NCBI RefSeq assembly: GCF_003574425.1
Contig: NZ_QLIU01000042.1
Span: 1 to 53,033, forward strand
DNA from: Cysteiniphilum halobium
GTDB taxonomy: Bacteria > Pseudomonadota > Gammaproteobacteria > Francisellales > Francisellaceae
Reading direction: 5' to 3'
Length of the DNA stretch: 53,033 nucleotides
The translations under genes were made by a program, and so were the position numbers. Below the pieces are notes generated by a model. The model had not been told where the DNA came from, ran no database searches, and was given only the letters and a program-made list of their open reading frames with translations. Positions within the stretch are counted from its first letter, which is position 1; the number at the start of each line of letters is the position of its first letter. This document shows, piece by piece, positions 34,548 to 45,015 of this stretch.

Positions 34548-36209
34548 TTACTTGTGATAGAGTTCATACATTTCTTTGGCGTGTTGTAGCGCTTTATCGG
34601 TAATGTCAACACCACCAATAATGCGTGCAGTTTCATTAATGCGCTCTTCTTTATTCAGTTCAAGCACTTCAGAAATAGTATCATGCTCAAGATGTTTTTT
34701 ACTGATATGTAGCTGTTGATCTCCTTGGATCGACACTTGCGCTTGATGGGTAATGCAAAGTATTTGCGCATTCTTGGATACCTGCTTAAGGAGTTTACCA
34801 ACAATTTCAGCTGTACCTCCACTAATACCGACATCGACCTCATCAAAAATAATGGTAGGTGGTGCGATTTTTTTCGATGCAATAACATGTATTGCCAAAC
34901 CAATGCGACTTAGCTCACCACCTGAGGCGACTTTATCAATGGGTGCTGGTTGCTGTCCGGGGTTGAAGTTAATTAAGAAGTCACAGTGATCAATACCATT
35001 GGCATGTTTTGTTTTACCTTGAATAATGTGTGCGTAAAACTCACCCTTTGGGATATTTAGTTGACGAATATACTGTTGAATCTCGCCGGCAAACTTTTTG
35101 CTTGCCGCTTGGCGTTTATTGCTTAAGGCCGTTGCTTTGGCTAAATAAGCCTCCTCTAAAAGAGACTTTTCTTGAGTCAATTGCATAAGCTTTTGTTCAT
35201 TTTGCGCATGTGCACTAATTTTTTGTTCAAGTTCAGCAATATGCAGATAAAGTTGCTTGGGATCTAATTTGTGCTTGCGTGCTAGCTGATATATCTCATT
35301 AAGTCGTTGGTCAATCTGTTGTAGTTTTTCAGGGTTTATTTCTAAGTGATCTAAAAGGTGTCTGGCTTCATGTTCGGCTTCTTTGAGATAGACTTTAGCA
35401 TCTGTTAATAGACTGTAAATACTTTTAAATGCTGAATTTTCGTTATAGGTATTTAATTGATGTATTAATTGATCTAGTGTGCCCAATAGGCTTTGTTCAT
35501 TATCATTGATGCATTCAACGACTTGGGCGATGGTATGAATTTGTGCCTCGGCATTAGCAAGTGACTTATGCTCTTGATCTAATTTAGTTAATTCATCAGC
35601 ACCAAGGTTTAGTTGCACGAGCTCATCGTATTGATATTGCATTAACGCTAAAGCCGTTTTATCTTTTTCAATACGCTCTTTTTCGTCGCTAATTAATGCA
35701 TTGATTTCAGATAGTTTTTTAAAAATTGCTGTAACTTCATCAACTTCAGTGGTTAAGCCAGCATAGGTATCAAGGCGTATTAACTGATTGGTAGGATCTA
35801 ATAAGCTATGATGCGCGTTTTGACCATAAATGCTAATTAGTTGCTCACTTAGTTGTTTAAGTTGTGCCAAAGTCACCAAACTGCCGTTGATAAATGCGCG
35901 TGTTTTACCATCTCTTTGAATCACGCGACGCAATAAACATTCATCATCTTGGTGGGCTAACTCAAAACTGTTTAATAGGGTTTTAGCATGAGGAATCTTG
36001 CTGATGTCAAAAATAGCAGAGATTTCACAAGGCGCATCACTTGTTAGGGTTGATTTATCAACGCGTGTGCCAAGAACGATATTAAGTGCATCCAAAAGAA
36101 TAGACTTACCGGCACCTGTCTCACCCGTGATTGTTGTCATGCCCGATTTGAAATGTATTTCAGAGTTTTTGATAATTGCAAAGTTTTTGATTCCAAGAAA
36201 GTTAAGCAT
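34548..36209 (-). CDS. recN: DNA repair protein RecN
   Basis: 553-residue SMC-like ATPase for double-strand break repair. Walker A TGETGAGKSILLDALN (residues 28-43), long central coiled coil (about 160-370), signature VASGGELSRIGLAI and Walker B IIFDEVDVGISGG. Length equals E. coli RecN (553). Divergent from lipA. I see no clear LexA box in the 144-bp upstream gap, so SOS control is not supported here. Confidence 0.97.
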   Translation of the reverse strand: MLNFLGIKNFAIIKNSEIHFKSGMTTITGETGAGKSILLDALNIVLGTRVDKSTLTSDAPCEISAIFDISKIPHAKTLLNSFELAHQDDECLLRRVIQRDGKTRAFINGSLVTLAQLKQLSEQLISIYGQNAHHSLLDPTNQLIRLDTYAGLTTEVDEVTAIFKKLSEINALISDEKERIEKDKTALALMQYQYDELVQLNLGADELTKLDQEHKSLANAEAQIHTIAQVVECINDNEQSLLGTLDQLIHQLNTYNENSAFKSIYSLLTDAKVYLKEAEHEARHLLDHLEINPEKLQQIDQRLNEIYQLARKHKLDPKQLYLHIAELEQKISAHAQNEQKLMQLTQEKSLLEEAYLAKATALSNKRQAASKKFAGEIQQYIRQLNIPKGEFYAHIIQGKTKHANGIDHCDFLINFNPGQQPAPIDKVASGGELSRIGLAIHVIASKKIAPPTIIFDEVDVGISGGTAEIVGKLLKQVSKNAQILCITHQAQVSIQGDQQLHISKKHLEHDTISEVLELNKEERINETARIIGGVDITDKALQHAKEMYELYHK

Positions 36210-36321
36210 TATTTAGTGATGTTAAGACAAAGTATGGTGAAAATGTAGCATATCCGGCTCTAAAAAGCTTTTAAAATAACATTGTCTTAAGCGTCTTTTT
36301 TTGTCATGATGCGTTATAAGT

Positions 36322-36335
36322 TTTAAGCGCTTAAA
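36322..36335. promoter_or_regulatory. Palindrome upstream of lipA
   Basis: TTTAAGCGCTTAAA, a perfect 14-bp palindrome 18 bp before the lipA ATG, in a region lacking a clear ribosome-binding site. Possible operator. Confidence 0.3.
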
Positions 36336-36353
36336 GTATTTAAAATAACTCAT

Positions 36354-37340
36354 ATGAGCAAGTTAATCGATATTCCAGTAAAAGTTGAAAGCGGTAAGAA
36401 ATATCAAACAGAGCAAGGTTTTTCTGCAGTAAAAGATGGTATTAAAGATAAAAAGGTCAATGAAATCCGTATTCAAAAACCGGATTGGTTAAAGGTAGCA
36501 AAACAGGATTCAAGCAAGACATATTTACAGGTAAAATCGTTAACGAAAAAGCATAAATTATCAACAGTCTGTGAAGAAGCCAAGTGCCCAAATATTAATG
36601 AGTGCTGGTCACATGGTACTGCTACCATTATGTTGATGGGCAGTGTTTGCACAAGAGCATGTAAGTTTTGTTCGGTGGATACGGGAAATCCTAAAGGCTG
36701 GTTAGATGTTAATGAGCCCAGAAATGCCGCTGAAAGTGTTAAGCTTATGGGACTTCAATATGTCGTGTTAACTTCGGTGGATCGTGATGATCTATCAGAT
36801 GGAGGTGCTGCACACTACGCGCAAACGATTAATGAAATAAAAGAACTTATCCCTGAGATTAAAGTTGAAGCGTTAACGCCTGATTTTCAAGGAGATACAA
36901 AGGCGATCGATAAACTTATTGCAACAAAGGTTGATGTGTTTGCACAAAATGTTGAAACGATTGAGCGTTTGACGACTAAAGTGCGGGATCCACGTGCTGG
37001 TTATTGGCAGACGATTAAAGTGCTTGAATATGTCAAATCACAAAAGCCTGAGATTTTAACTAAAACAAGCTTGATGCTAGGCTTAGGTGAAACGCATGAC
37101 GAAGTGCTCAAAACAATGGATGATTTGCGCGATGCTAAAGTCGATATTTTAACTTTAGGGCAATATATGCAGCCGACAAAACATCATTTGGCGATCGATC
37201 GTTTTGTTACCCCTAAAGAATTTGAAACTTATCGTCAAATTGGTTTGGAAAAAGGTTTCCTTGAAGTCGCTTCAGGGCCTATGGTGCGCTCAAGTTATCG
37301 CGCGGATCGCGTCTTTAAACGTAATAATTTAGATTTGTAA
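36354..37340 (+). CDS. lipA: Lipoyl synthase LipA
   Basis: Radical SAM enzyme inserting two sulfurs into octanoyl groups of E2/GcvH proteins. 328 residues. Auxiliary [4Fe-4S] Cys73, Cys78, Cys84 in [14 protein letters not shown]; radical SAM Cys99, Cys103, Cys106 in [10 protein letters not shown]-terminal VRSSYRAD supplies the Ser ligand. No Shine-Dalgarno is evident before the ATG. LipB is not in the window. A PIN-domain remnant is fused in an offset frame to its 3' end. Confidence 0.96.
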   Translation: MSKLIDIPVKVESGKKYQTEQGFSAVKDGIKDKKVNEIRIQKPDWLKVAKQDSSKTYLQVKSLTKKHKLSTVCEEAKCPNINECWSHGTATIMLMGSVCTRACKFCSVDTGNPKGWLDVNEPRNAAESVKLMGLQYVVLTSVDRDDLSDGGAAHYAQTINEIKELIPEIKVEALTPDFQGDTKAIDKLIATKVDVFAQNVETIERLTTKVRDPRAGYWQTIKVLEYVKSQKPEILTKTSLMLGLGETHDEVLKTMDDLRDAKVDILTLGQYMQPTKHHLAIDRFVTPKEFETYRQIGLEKGFLEVASGPMVRSSYRADRVFKRNNLDL

Positions 37341-37342
37341 TT

Positions 37343-37579
37343 TTACCATATGATTTCCAAGTCGACGCTCGTTTGCTAAGACGTGCGTTAATAGATAATG
37401 GTTATAGTGAGCTACCTATTTTGAGTGAACATGTCGTTGAGGTAAATACGCTGCCACTGATTCATAAAGATCCATTTGATCGTATTTTAATTGCCCAATC
37501 AATGGTAGAAGGAATTATGCTAATATCTGCCGATGAGTCCATTTGTCAGTACAACCAAGCAATGATCAAGAAAGTATAA
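37343..37579 (+). pseudogene. Remnant of a VapC-like PIN-domain toxin (C-terminal half)
   Basis: The reading frame just after lipA encodes LPYDFQVDARLLRRALIDNG then YSELPILSEHVVEVNTLPLI and HKDPFDRILIAQSMVEGIML-ISADESICQY, the conserved C-terminal half of a PIN ribonuclease (HxDPFDRxLxAQA, then T/SAD for the metal-binding Asp). The N-terminal half with the first catalytic Asp and any antitoxin gene are missing, and no start with a ribosome-binding site exists. A decayed type II toxin. Confidence 0.75.
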
Positions 37580-37613
37580 GGTTAAAAGAGTTTTAGAATA
37601 TCATGTAAGAAGT

Positions 37614-37643
37614 CTATAAAACCTGTTAATGCTATTATATAAT
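37614..37643 (+). promoter_or_regulatory. glmU promoter
   Basis: A perfect TATAAT (37638-37643) preceded by CTATAA (37614-37619), about 58 bp before glmU. The ribosome-binding site AAGGAGA follows. Confidence 0.45.
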
Positions 37644-37701
37644 GCGCAGCAGTTTTGCAAATAGTAAAAAAAGCAAAAGAAGATATTTATAAGGAGACAA
37701 A

Positions 37702-39066
37702 ATGGCATTATCGGTAGTGATCTTGGCCGCAGGTCAAGGTTCACGCATGTGTTCTAAAAAATCCAAAGTGTTACAAACATTAGCAGGAAAAACGTTAATA
37801 CGACACGTTGTTGAAACAGTGGAATCACTGCAAGCAGATAATATTATCGTGGTGCAAGGACATCTTGGTCAACAGGTGCAGTCCTCTTTAGAAGACAAAA
37901 CAATCACATGGGTTGAGCAAACCGATCGTTTAGGCACAGGACATGCTGTTTTACAGGCTCTGCCTTATATTAACAAAGAAGACAAAGTATTGATACTCTA
38001 TGGTGATGTGCCACTGGTGTCTTTTGATACCTTGAATCATTTGATTGAGGTGACACGTGCCGATGATTTAGGTATTTTAACAGCGAGTCTTGATAACCCG
38101 GCGGGACTTGGGCGCATTTTACGTAATCGCTTCGGTGAAATTGAATCGATTGTTGAAGAGAAGGATGCTACAGATATTCAACGCCAAATTAAAGAGATTA
38201 ATACCGGGATTTACTGTGTCAGTGGCAAACATCTGCAGCAATGGTTACCAGCAATTGAAAATAAAAATAAACAAAAAGAGTATTACCTAACTGATATTGT
38301 AGCTTTTGCCTGGCGTGATAAGGTTAATATTAAAGCCGCACATCCGGCACATGATTTTGAGATTTTAGGCGTTAATACACGTGCGCAATTGGCTGATCTT
38401 GAGCGGATGTGGCAAAAGGCAGTTGCTGAACGGGTGATGGCAAAAGGTGTCTCTTTAGCTGACCCTAGTCGCTTTGATGTGAGAGGTTCTGTTGAAATTG
38501 GTGCTGATACGTGGGTGGATATTAATGTGCTGATCAAGGGCAATGTTATTATCGGTGAGGATTGTGTGATTGGTGCCAATTGTATTTTAAAAGACTGTGT
38601 GATCAGTGATAATGTTAAAATAAAACCCAATACGATTATTGATGGTGCTGATATTAAAACTGGCGCTATTGTTGGGCCTTTTGCACGTATTCGTCCGGGA
38701 AGTATCTTGGAGGAAGGGGCGCATATTGGCAATTTTGTTGAAATCAAAAAAACAACGATTGGTAAAGGCAGTAAAGCAAATCACCTAACTTATATTGGTG
38801 ATAGTACGGTCGGTTATGATTGTAATATTGGTGCTGGTGTCATTACTTGTAACTATGATGGTGCTAATAAGCATCAAACGATTATTGGTAATGATGTATT
38901 TGTTGGCTCTGATTGTCAGTTGATTGCACCTGTACGTATTGGCAATGGCGCTAATATTGCCGCAGGTTCGACGATTACCAAAGATGTGCCGGAAGGTAAA
39001 TTGACGATTAATCGGATGAATAAACAGGTAGTCGTGCCAGGTTGGCAGCGACCTGTTAAAAAGTAG
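37702..39066 (+). CDS. glmU: Bifunctional GlmU: GlcN-1-P acetyltransferase / GlcNAc-1-P uridylyltransferase
   Basis: Makes UDP-GlcNAc for peptidoglycan and LPS. 454 residues (E. coli 456). N-terminal pyrophosphorylase: VVILAAGQGSRMCSKKSKVL, YGDVPL, and NTGIYC. C-terminal left-handed beta-helix of hexapeptide repeats (about 250-430) with the acetyl-CoA site: GNFVEIKKTTIGKGSKANHL, GAGVITCNYDG and NIAAGSTITKDVP. Good AAGGAG site. Followed by REP array and glmS, so UDP-GlcNAc synthesis genes are grouped. Confidence 0.97.
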   Translation: MALSVVILAAGQGSRMCSKKSKVLQTLAGKTLIRHVVETVESLQADNIIVVQGHLGQQVQSSLEDKTITWVEQTDRLGTGHAVLQALPYINKEDKVLILYGDVPLVSFDTLNHLIEVTRADDLGILTASLDNPAGLGRILRNRFGEIESIVEEKDATDIQRQIKEINTGIYCVSGKHLQQWLPAIENKNKQKEYYLTDIVAFAWRDKVNIKAAHPAHDFEILGVNTRAQLADLERMWQKAVAERVMAKGVSLADPSRFDVRGSVEIGADTWVDINVLIKGNVIIGEDCVIGANCILKDCVISDNVKIKPNTIIDGADIKTGAIVGPFARIRPGSILEEGAHIGNFVEIKKTTIGKGSKANHLTYIGDSTVGYDCNIGAGVITCNYDGANKHQTIIGNDVFVGSDCQLIAPVRIGNGANIAAGSTITKDVPEGKLTINRMNKQVVVPGWQRPVKK

Positions 39067-39076
39067 TAAATACTAG

Positions 39077-39212
39077 GTAGAGGCGTATTGCATATGCCCG
39101 GAAAACAAGAGAAGGCATGAGTGTATTGCATATGCTTAAAGGGCCAAGAAAAAGTGGGGCGTATTGCATACCCCTCGAAAATAAGAAAGTGTAGGGACGT
39201 ATTGCATACGCC
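39077..39212 (+). repeat. Array of four REP-like units with exact 38-bp period
   Basis: Four GTATTGCATA cores begin at 39085, 39123, 39161 and 39199, i.e. every 38 bp. Each sits in a REP half-palindrome (e.g. GTGGGGCGTATTGCATACCCC at 39154-39174), separated by A/G-rich spacers. The units differ: two end TATGC, one TACCCC, one TACGCC. All are in the same orientation and end 25 bp before the glmS ATG. Confidence 0.85.
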
Positions 39213-39237
39213 TAATAAAGAAAAAAGTGAGTGTGTT

Positions 39238-41085
39238 ATGTGTGGTATTGTTGGCGCAGTTTCTGAGCGCAATGTATTGGCAATTTTACTTGAAGGGCTA
39301 AAGCGGCTTGAGTATCGTGGCTACGACTCAGCTGGCGTGGCACTGTTAGATAAAAAAGGTAAAATTGAGCGTTTGCGTGCTTTAGGCAAAGTGCAAACAT
39401 TAGCGGAAAAAGTAGCAAAAGACAGTGGATTTAAAGGTTCTACGGGTATTGCACATACACGCTGGGCAACGCATGGTGAGCCATCAGAGCAAAATGCTCA
39501 TCCTCATGTTAGCCAGTCAGGCAAAATTGCGATTGTGCATAATGGTATTATTGAAAACTATATGTTGCTCAAAGAACGACTTATCGCACAAGGTGTGTCA
39601 TTCCAATCACAAACCGATACTGAAGTAATCGCGCATTTGCTAGAGTATCATTGGAATAGTAAAAATGATTTTATTACTAATGTTCAAACCGTGATTAAAG
39701 AGCTTAAAGGCGCCTATGGTTTAGCGGTTATGCATGAAGATCACCCGCATAGCATAGTGGCCGTGCGTTCAGGCTCACCCATTGTGATTGGCTTTGGGAT
39801 TGGTGAGAACTTTATTTCTTCTGATACTTTATCATTATTGCCGGTTACGAATCGTTTTGCTTATCTTGATGAAGGGGACATGGCACTTGTCACACGTGAA
39901 AAAGTAGAAGCTTATAATCAAGAGGGTATTAAAAAAACCTTGGATATTAAAGAGCTAGATCAAGCCCAAGATGCTGCTGCTAAGGGCAAATATAAGCATT
40001 ATATGCAAAAAGAAATTTTTGAGCAGCCGCAAGTAATCGCTGATACGTTTGCTAATTGTATTAGTGTTGATAATGAGGTTATTATTGAGAAGTTTGGATT
40101 GGAAGCCAAATCACTTTTTGCTGATGTTGAGCATGTTAAAATTGTGGCATGTGGCACGAGTTTCCACGCCGGATTGGTTGCTAAATATTGGATAGAGGAA
40201 TACGCACAAATTCCTGTTGATGTTGAGATTGCCAGTGAGTTTCGTTATCGCCAGAGTGTGGTGCCCAAAAATAGTTTATTTATCACCGTGTCGCAATCAG
40301 GGGAAACCGCAGATACGTTGGCAGCATTGCGTCAAGCGAAGAAGCTTGGTTTTATGAAAACATTAAGTATTTGTAATATGCCAAATAGCTCAATGGTGCG
40401 TGAAGCGGATTTGGTGTTTATGACGCAAGCCGGTCTTGAGATGGGGGTTGCCTCAACCAAAGCATTTACCACGCAATTGGTTGGTTTCCTGCTTCTTGCG
40501 GTCGCTTTAGGTAAATCACGAAAAACATTGCGTTTAGAGTTTGAGAGAAACATTTTATCATCACTCAAAAAAGCGCCTGAAATTGCTAAAAATGTATTGG
40601 CTTTAGATGCTGAAATTGAGCAGCTTTCTTATGATTTTGTGGAGAAGCAGCATACGTTGTTTTTAGGCAGAGGGATACAATATCCAGTGGCATTAGAAGG
40701 TGCGCTTAAGCTTAAAGAAATCTCTTATATTCATGCGGAAGCTTATCCTGCAGGCGAGCTTAAGCATGGTCCATTGGCTTTGGTTGATAAAGATATGCCA
40801 ATTGTTGCAGTTGCCCCTAATGACACTTTACTTGAGAAGCTTGAGAGCAATCTGCAAGAGGTGCAAGCGCGTGGTGGTAAGCTCTATGTGTTTGTTGATC
40901 ATGCGATTAGTCAGTCACTACATATCGACTCGAAACATACCTTTATTATTGAGAGTGTGCCAGAGGTTATCTCGCCAATTATTTTTACTATTCCATTGCA
41001 GCTTTTCTCCTATCACGTGGCGGTACAAAAAGGTACGGATGTTGATCAGCCGCGCAATTTAGCAAAGTCAGTAACGGTTGAGTAA
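39238..41085 (+). CDS. glmS: Glutamine--fructose-6-phosphate aminotransferase GlmS
   Basis: Makes glucosamine-6-P from fructose-6-P and glutamine. The start at 39238 gives MCGIVGAV, exposing the Cys nucleophile after Met removal; an in-frame extension through the REP array to 39121 is rejected. 615 residues (E. coli 609). Glutaminase half: RLEYRGYDSAG, HTRWATHGEPSEQNAHPH. Two SIS domains: ACGTSFHAGLVAKYW, TVSQSGETADTLAALR, LKEISYIHAEAYPAGELKHG; ends PRNLAKSVTVE as usual. The ribosome-binding site is weak. Stop overlaps tsaB start (TAATG). No glmS ribozyme. Confidence 0.97.
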   Translation: MCGIVGAVSERNVLAILLEGLKRLEYRGYDSAGVALLDKKGKIERLRALGKVQTLAEKVAKDSGFKGSTGIAHTRWATHGEPSEQNAHPHVSQSGKIAIVHNGIIENYMLLKERLIAQGVSFQSQTDTEVIAHLLEYHWNSKNDFITNVQTVIKELKGAYGLAVMHEDHPHSIVAVRSGSPIVIGFGIGENFISSDTLSLLPVTNRFAYLDEGDMALVTREKVEAYNQEGIKKTLDIKELDQAQDAAAKGKYKHYMQKEIFEQPQVIADTFANCISVDNEVIIEKFGLEAKSLFADVEHVKIVACGTSFHAGLVAKYWIEEYAQIPVDVEIASEFRYRQSVVPKNSLFITVSQSGETADTLAALRQAKKLGFMKTLSICNMPNSSMVREADLVFMTQAGLEMGVASTKAFTTQLVGFLLLAVALGKSRKTLRLEFERNILSSLKKAPEIAKNVLALDAEIEQLSYDFVEKQHTLFLGRGIQYPVALEGALKLKEISYIHAEAYPAGELKHGPLALVDKDMPIVAVAPNDTLLEKLESNLQEVQARGGKLYVFVDHAISQSLHIDSKHTFIIESVPEVISPIIFTIPLQLFSYHVAVQKGTDVDQPRNLAKSVTVE

Positions 41086-41747
41086 TGAATATCCTAGCCA
41101 TTGATACTTCAAGTGCCTATTGTTCTGTAGCACTTTTTACAGAAAAACAGTGTTTTAGCTTAACACGACATATCCCACGTAAGCACAATGAAGCACTTCT
41201 ACCAATGATTGATGAATTAATAAAGCAATCAGGTATAGATAAAAAAGAGATTGATTTACTTGCCTATGGTATTGGTCCTGGCAGCTTTGTTGGTGTCCGT
41301 TTGGCAGCAGCAGCCATTCAGGCGATGGCATTGACATTGGATTGTCCTGTGGTTGGGTTTTCATCGATGCAAGCAATTGCTACATACTCTTATCATTGCT
41401 ATAAGGCAAAACATGTTAGTGTTATTCTCGATGCACGGATGTCAGATGTTTATTTTGGGCAATATATCTGGGATAAGAATTTGCAAATAATGAAAACCAT
41501 CCAAGAAAAATGTCTTAAGGTTGATGAGTGTAATCATGAGATTGATAAACAAAACTTAGGATTTATTATTGGTGATGTGATCAATGGTGTTGATGTTGAG
41601 CTTAATGCTGTTGATTACTGTCCTGATGTTGGTTTTTTGCAAGCTGTTATTGAATATAATTATCAACAGCTTAAACATGATAATAAGCTTCAAAATATTG
41701 TCCAACCGGTCTATTTGCAGGGTACGTCACATTGGAAAAAGTTATAA
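41085..41747 (+). CDS. tsaB: tRNA threonylcarbamoyladenosine synthesis protein TsaB
   Basis: ASKHA-fold protein partnering TsaD/TsaE for t6A37 modification. 220 residues (E. coli 231). MNILAIDTSSAYCSVALF is the N-terminal phosphate-1-like strand; HNEALLPMIDELI and YGIGPGSFVGVRLAAAAIQ are family-defining. Coupled to glmS by a TAATG overlap. Ends tail-to-tail 2 bp from dnaX. Confidence 0.95.
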   Translation: MNILAIDTSSAYCSVALFTEKQCFSLTRHIPRKHNEALLPMIDELIKQSGIDKKEIDLLAYGIGPGSFVGVRLAAAAIQAMALTLDCPVVGFSSMQAIATYSYHCYKAKHVSVILDARMSDVYFGQYIWDKNLQIMKTIQEKCLKVDECNHEIDKQNLGFIIGDVINGVDVELNAVDYCPDVGFLQAVIEYNYQQLKHDNKLQNIVQPVYLQGTSHWKKL

Positions 41748-41749
41748 AT

Positions 41750-43717
41750 TTAGCCCTTAAGTTTGATGTTATTTTTATTAAGCTGAAAACCTAATTGCTC
41801 TAGTTTTTGAATTTCAGGGTTTACCTTCAAGGAGGTATAAATCTCATCGATTTTTTGTGTTTTTTGTTGTTGTATTACCTGTGCTGGTGTGACTTGTGGC
41901 GTCATAGGAGAGGCTGTTAGTTCAACAGCATGATCAGCTGGTGATATAGTAGCAGCGGTTGTTGTAGAGCCTTCTGTTGATTGTCTTGTCGTTTGCTCGT
42001 TACGTGATACTAGCATGATGTCAGTATTCACTTTAGCTGGTTTTTGTTCATGATCTAAATGGCTAAAAGCCACTTTAATGTTGGATCCTTGTTTAAGGCT
42101 TAAAGCATCTTCAATTCTCTTAATGGTATTTGCAGTAATGAGTGCTTTAACCGCGTCAGCAGTATGCAATGTATAGACGCTTTGCGTGTGTTCAATTAGG
42201 CTTGAATTCAAGACAATTTGTAATGCAGTGCCTTTAAGTCCAAGACTTTGGCTTAAATGGCACCAGTCAATTTTATTATTGTTTATCACAGTTGTAGTAT
42301 CTTTAACAATAGTGTCAGACTTTAGAGGGATGGCTATATTATCTGCTATTTCAATTGCTGTGTGTTTATCACTAGGTTTTGATTCTATAGCAATCGTTGG
42401 CTTGGTTGATTTATTCAGCTCTTTATCTTCTTTTGCAGTGCTTGGCGGTACAGCTTCATTCTTAACTGGTGCAATAGCAGTTGCTTTACTTTGCTTGCTG
42501 ACAGATTGAAACTCATTTGGTGCAGATAGTGTTTTTTTAAGCGCACTTAAATCAGGTTTTTTGCTTAAGCTTGATGCTGTTTTGACATTTGTTACTGGTT
42601 TTGTATGGGTCGTGACTTGTGATGCAGGTAGCAAATCCAGTGAAAAAGCGCACAAGCGTAATAGCGCCATCCCTAATCCGCATTGTGCATTTGGTGCTAG
42701 ATGTAGATCTTCTTTAGCTTTGATTGTTAGCTGATAATAAAGTTGTAAAGTGTCTTTGCTATAATGTTCTGATATGGTTTTCAGCGTCTCATCTGAGCAT
42801 GGGATACTGGATAAGTTCTGGTGGTTAAAGCCAATAAGGCTTGCGTAATAAAAACATTCTGCAAGAGCGTTTAATACGGATTGTGGCGCTTTGCCCGCCA
42901 GAATAATTTCATCTGAGAAGTTAATAATGGCGTTAGTATCTTCTTCTAATAATGCAATCACCAGTTTATCAATCATTTTTTTATCAACAATGCCAAGCAT
43001 CGTTTGCACAGAATGCGTTAGAATTTCGCCTTTGCTATAAGCAATCGATTGATCGGTTAAACTAAGTGCATCACGCATACTGCCATCAGCAGCGTGAGCA
43101 ATAATTTTTAATGCATTTTGCTCAAAAGCAATTTTTTCAAGTCCAAGAATTTCAACGAGTTTTTGTTCAATTTGCACTTCACTTAAGTGTTTTAAGTTAA
43201 ACTGTAAACAGCGCGATAAGATCGTAATTGGTAACTTATGAGGATCGGTGGTTGCTAAGAGAAACTTAACATGCTCAGGTGGTTCTTCAAGTGTCTTAAG
43301 CAGGGCATTAAAGCTGTGCTGTGATAACATATGCACTTCATCGATCAGATAAATCTTATATTTACCTTGGCTTGGCATGTATTGGACGTTATCAAGAATA
43401 TCGCGTGTATCTTCAACTTTGGTACGTGAAGCAGCATCGATTTCAATCAAGTCAACAAAGCGACCTTGCTCAATAGCAACACAGTGCTCGCATTGCCCAC
43501 AAGGGTGAGAGGACACGCCATTTAAGCAATTAACAGACTTTGCTAAGAGGCGTGCTAATGAGGTTTTACCGACACCTCGCGTTCCAGTGAAAAGATAAGC
43601 ATGATGTAAGCGATTTTGGTCTAATGCATGAATTAAACTGTTTAAAACATGTTGTTGACCGACAACTTCAGAGAAGTTCTTAGGGCGATATTTACGGGCT
43701 AAAACCTGATAAGACAT
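41750..43717 (-). CDS. dnaX: DNA polymerase III subunits gamma/tau DnaX
   Basis: Clamp-loader ATPase; 655 residues (E. coli tau 643). Walker A GTRGVGKT (45-52), zinc Cys64/73/76/79, LIDEVHMLSQHSFNALLKTLEEPP and sensor-1 SRCLQF. After residue ~370 a Ser/Thr/Lys-rich low-complexity linker leads to a tau C-terminal region (from ~500) that contacts DnaB/alpha. In the linker the gene has CTTAAAAAAAC (A7, plus-strand T7 at 42532-42538); a -1 shift there reaches TGA after about seven codons, which would give a ~400-residue gamma-like form. recR and ybaB, usual neighbours, are absent. Confidence 0.96.
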   Translation of the reverse strand: MSYQVLARKYRPKNFSEVVGQQHVLNSLIHALDQNRLHHAYLFTGTRGVGKTSLARLLAKSVNCLNGVSSHPCGQCEHCVAIEQGRFVDLIEIDAASRTKVEDTRDILDNVQYMPSQGKYKIYLIDEVHMLSQHSFNALLKTLEEPPEHVKFLLATTDPHKLPITILSRCLQFNLKHLSEVQIEQKLVEILGLEKIAFEQNALKIIAHAADGSMRDALSLTDQSIAYSKGEILTHSVQTMLGIVDKKMIDKLVIALLEEDTNAIINFSDEIILAGKAPQSVLNALAECFYYASLIGFNHQNLSSIPCSDETLKTISEHYSKDTLQLYYQLTIKAKEDLHLAPNAQCGLGMALLRLCAFSLDLLPASQVTTHTKPVTNVKTASSLSKKPDLSALKKTLSAPNEFQSVSKQSKATAIAPVKNEAVPPSTAKEDKELNKSTKPTIAIESKPSDKHTAIEIADNIAIPLKSDTIVKDTTTVINNNKIDWCHLSQSLGLKGTALQIVLNSSLIEHTQSVYTLHTADAVKALITANTIKRIEDALSLKQGSNIKVAFSHLDHEQKPAKVNTDIMLVSRNEQTTRQSTEGSTTTAATISPADHAVELTASPMTPQVTPAQVIQQQKTQKIDEIYTSLKVNPEIQKLEQLGFQLNKNNIKLKG

Positions 43718-43791
43718 CTGTACACTTTGCTAACTTAAATTGCTAACTAGTATAGCGGTAACATTGCCTAATGCACAGTGCGTTTATTGGT

Positions 43792-43833
43792 TTTATACCG
43801 CCCGCAAACCACTTTATATTATTTCTGGCATTT
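43792..43833 (-). repeat. Promoter-bearing repeat, copy E (reverse)
   Basis: On the minus strand: AAATGCCAGAAAT, ATATAA (43819-43814), 16-bp spacer AGTGGTTTGCGGGCGG, TATAAA (43797-43792). It points toward dnaX, whose ATG is 74 bp further on, and probably serves as its promoter. Confidence 0.65.
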
Positions 43834-43873
43834 AATCACTCAAAAGCATCAAAAACTTCTTCGCCATTGAACA

Positions 43874-43901
43874 CCGCAAAATGATTTACGAGCGGTATTT
43901 A
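43874..43901 (+). repeat. Promoter-bearing repeat, copy F (upstream of obgE)
   Basis: CCGCAA, 16-bp spacer AATGATTTACGAGCGG, TATTTA (43896-43901). Inverted relative to copy E, so E and F form a divergent promoter pair between dnaX and obgE. The weakest -35 of the set. Confidence 0.5.
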
Positions 43902-43919
43902 TGCTGTACATTTTTGTGA

Positions 43920-44996
<1,077 letters not shown>

Positions 44997-45015
44997 ATCC
45001 TAAAAAGGAGCTTCT

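Noticed and set aside
36210-36353. LexA box for recN
   Set aside because: No CTG-N10-CAG-type site found between recN and lipA.
38283-38784. Long minus-strand frames within glmU
   Set aside because: Caused by the hexapeptide-repeat codons of glmU read in reverse.
39077-39212. CRISPR-like array
   Set aside because: The 38-bp period includes both repeat and spacer, repeats are degenerate REP half-palindromes, and there are no cas genes.
39067-39237. glmS ribozyme
   Set aside because: The leader consists of REP units; I see no ribozyme core pseudoknot sequence, and the ribozyme is typical of Firmicutes.
42186-42509. 107-codon plus-strand hydrophobic frame inside dnaX
   Set aside because: Antisense of the low-complexity dnaX linker; apparent membrane character comes from complementing Lys/Ser/Thr/Asp codons.
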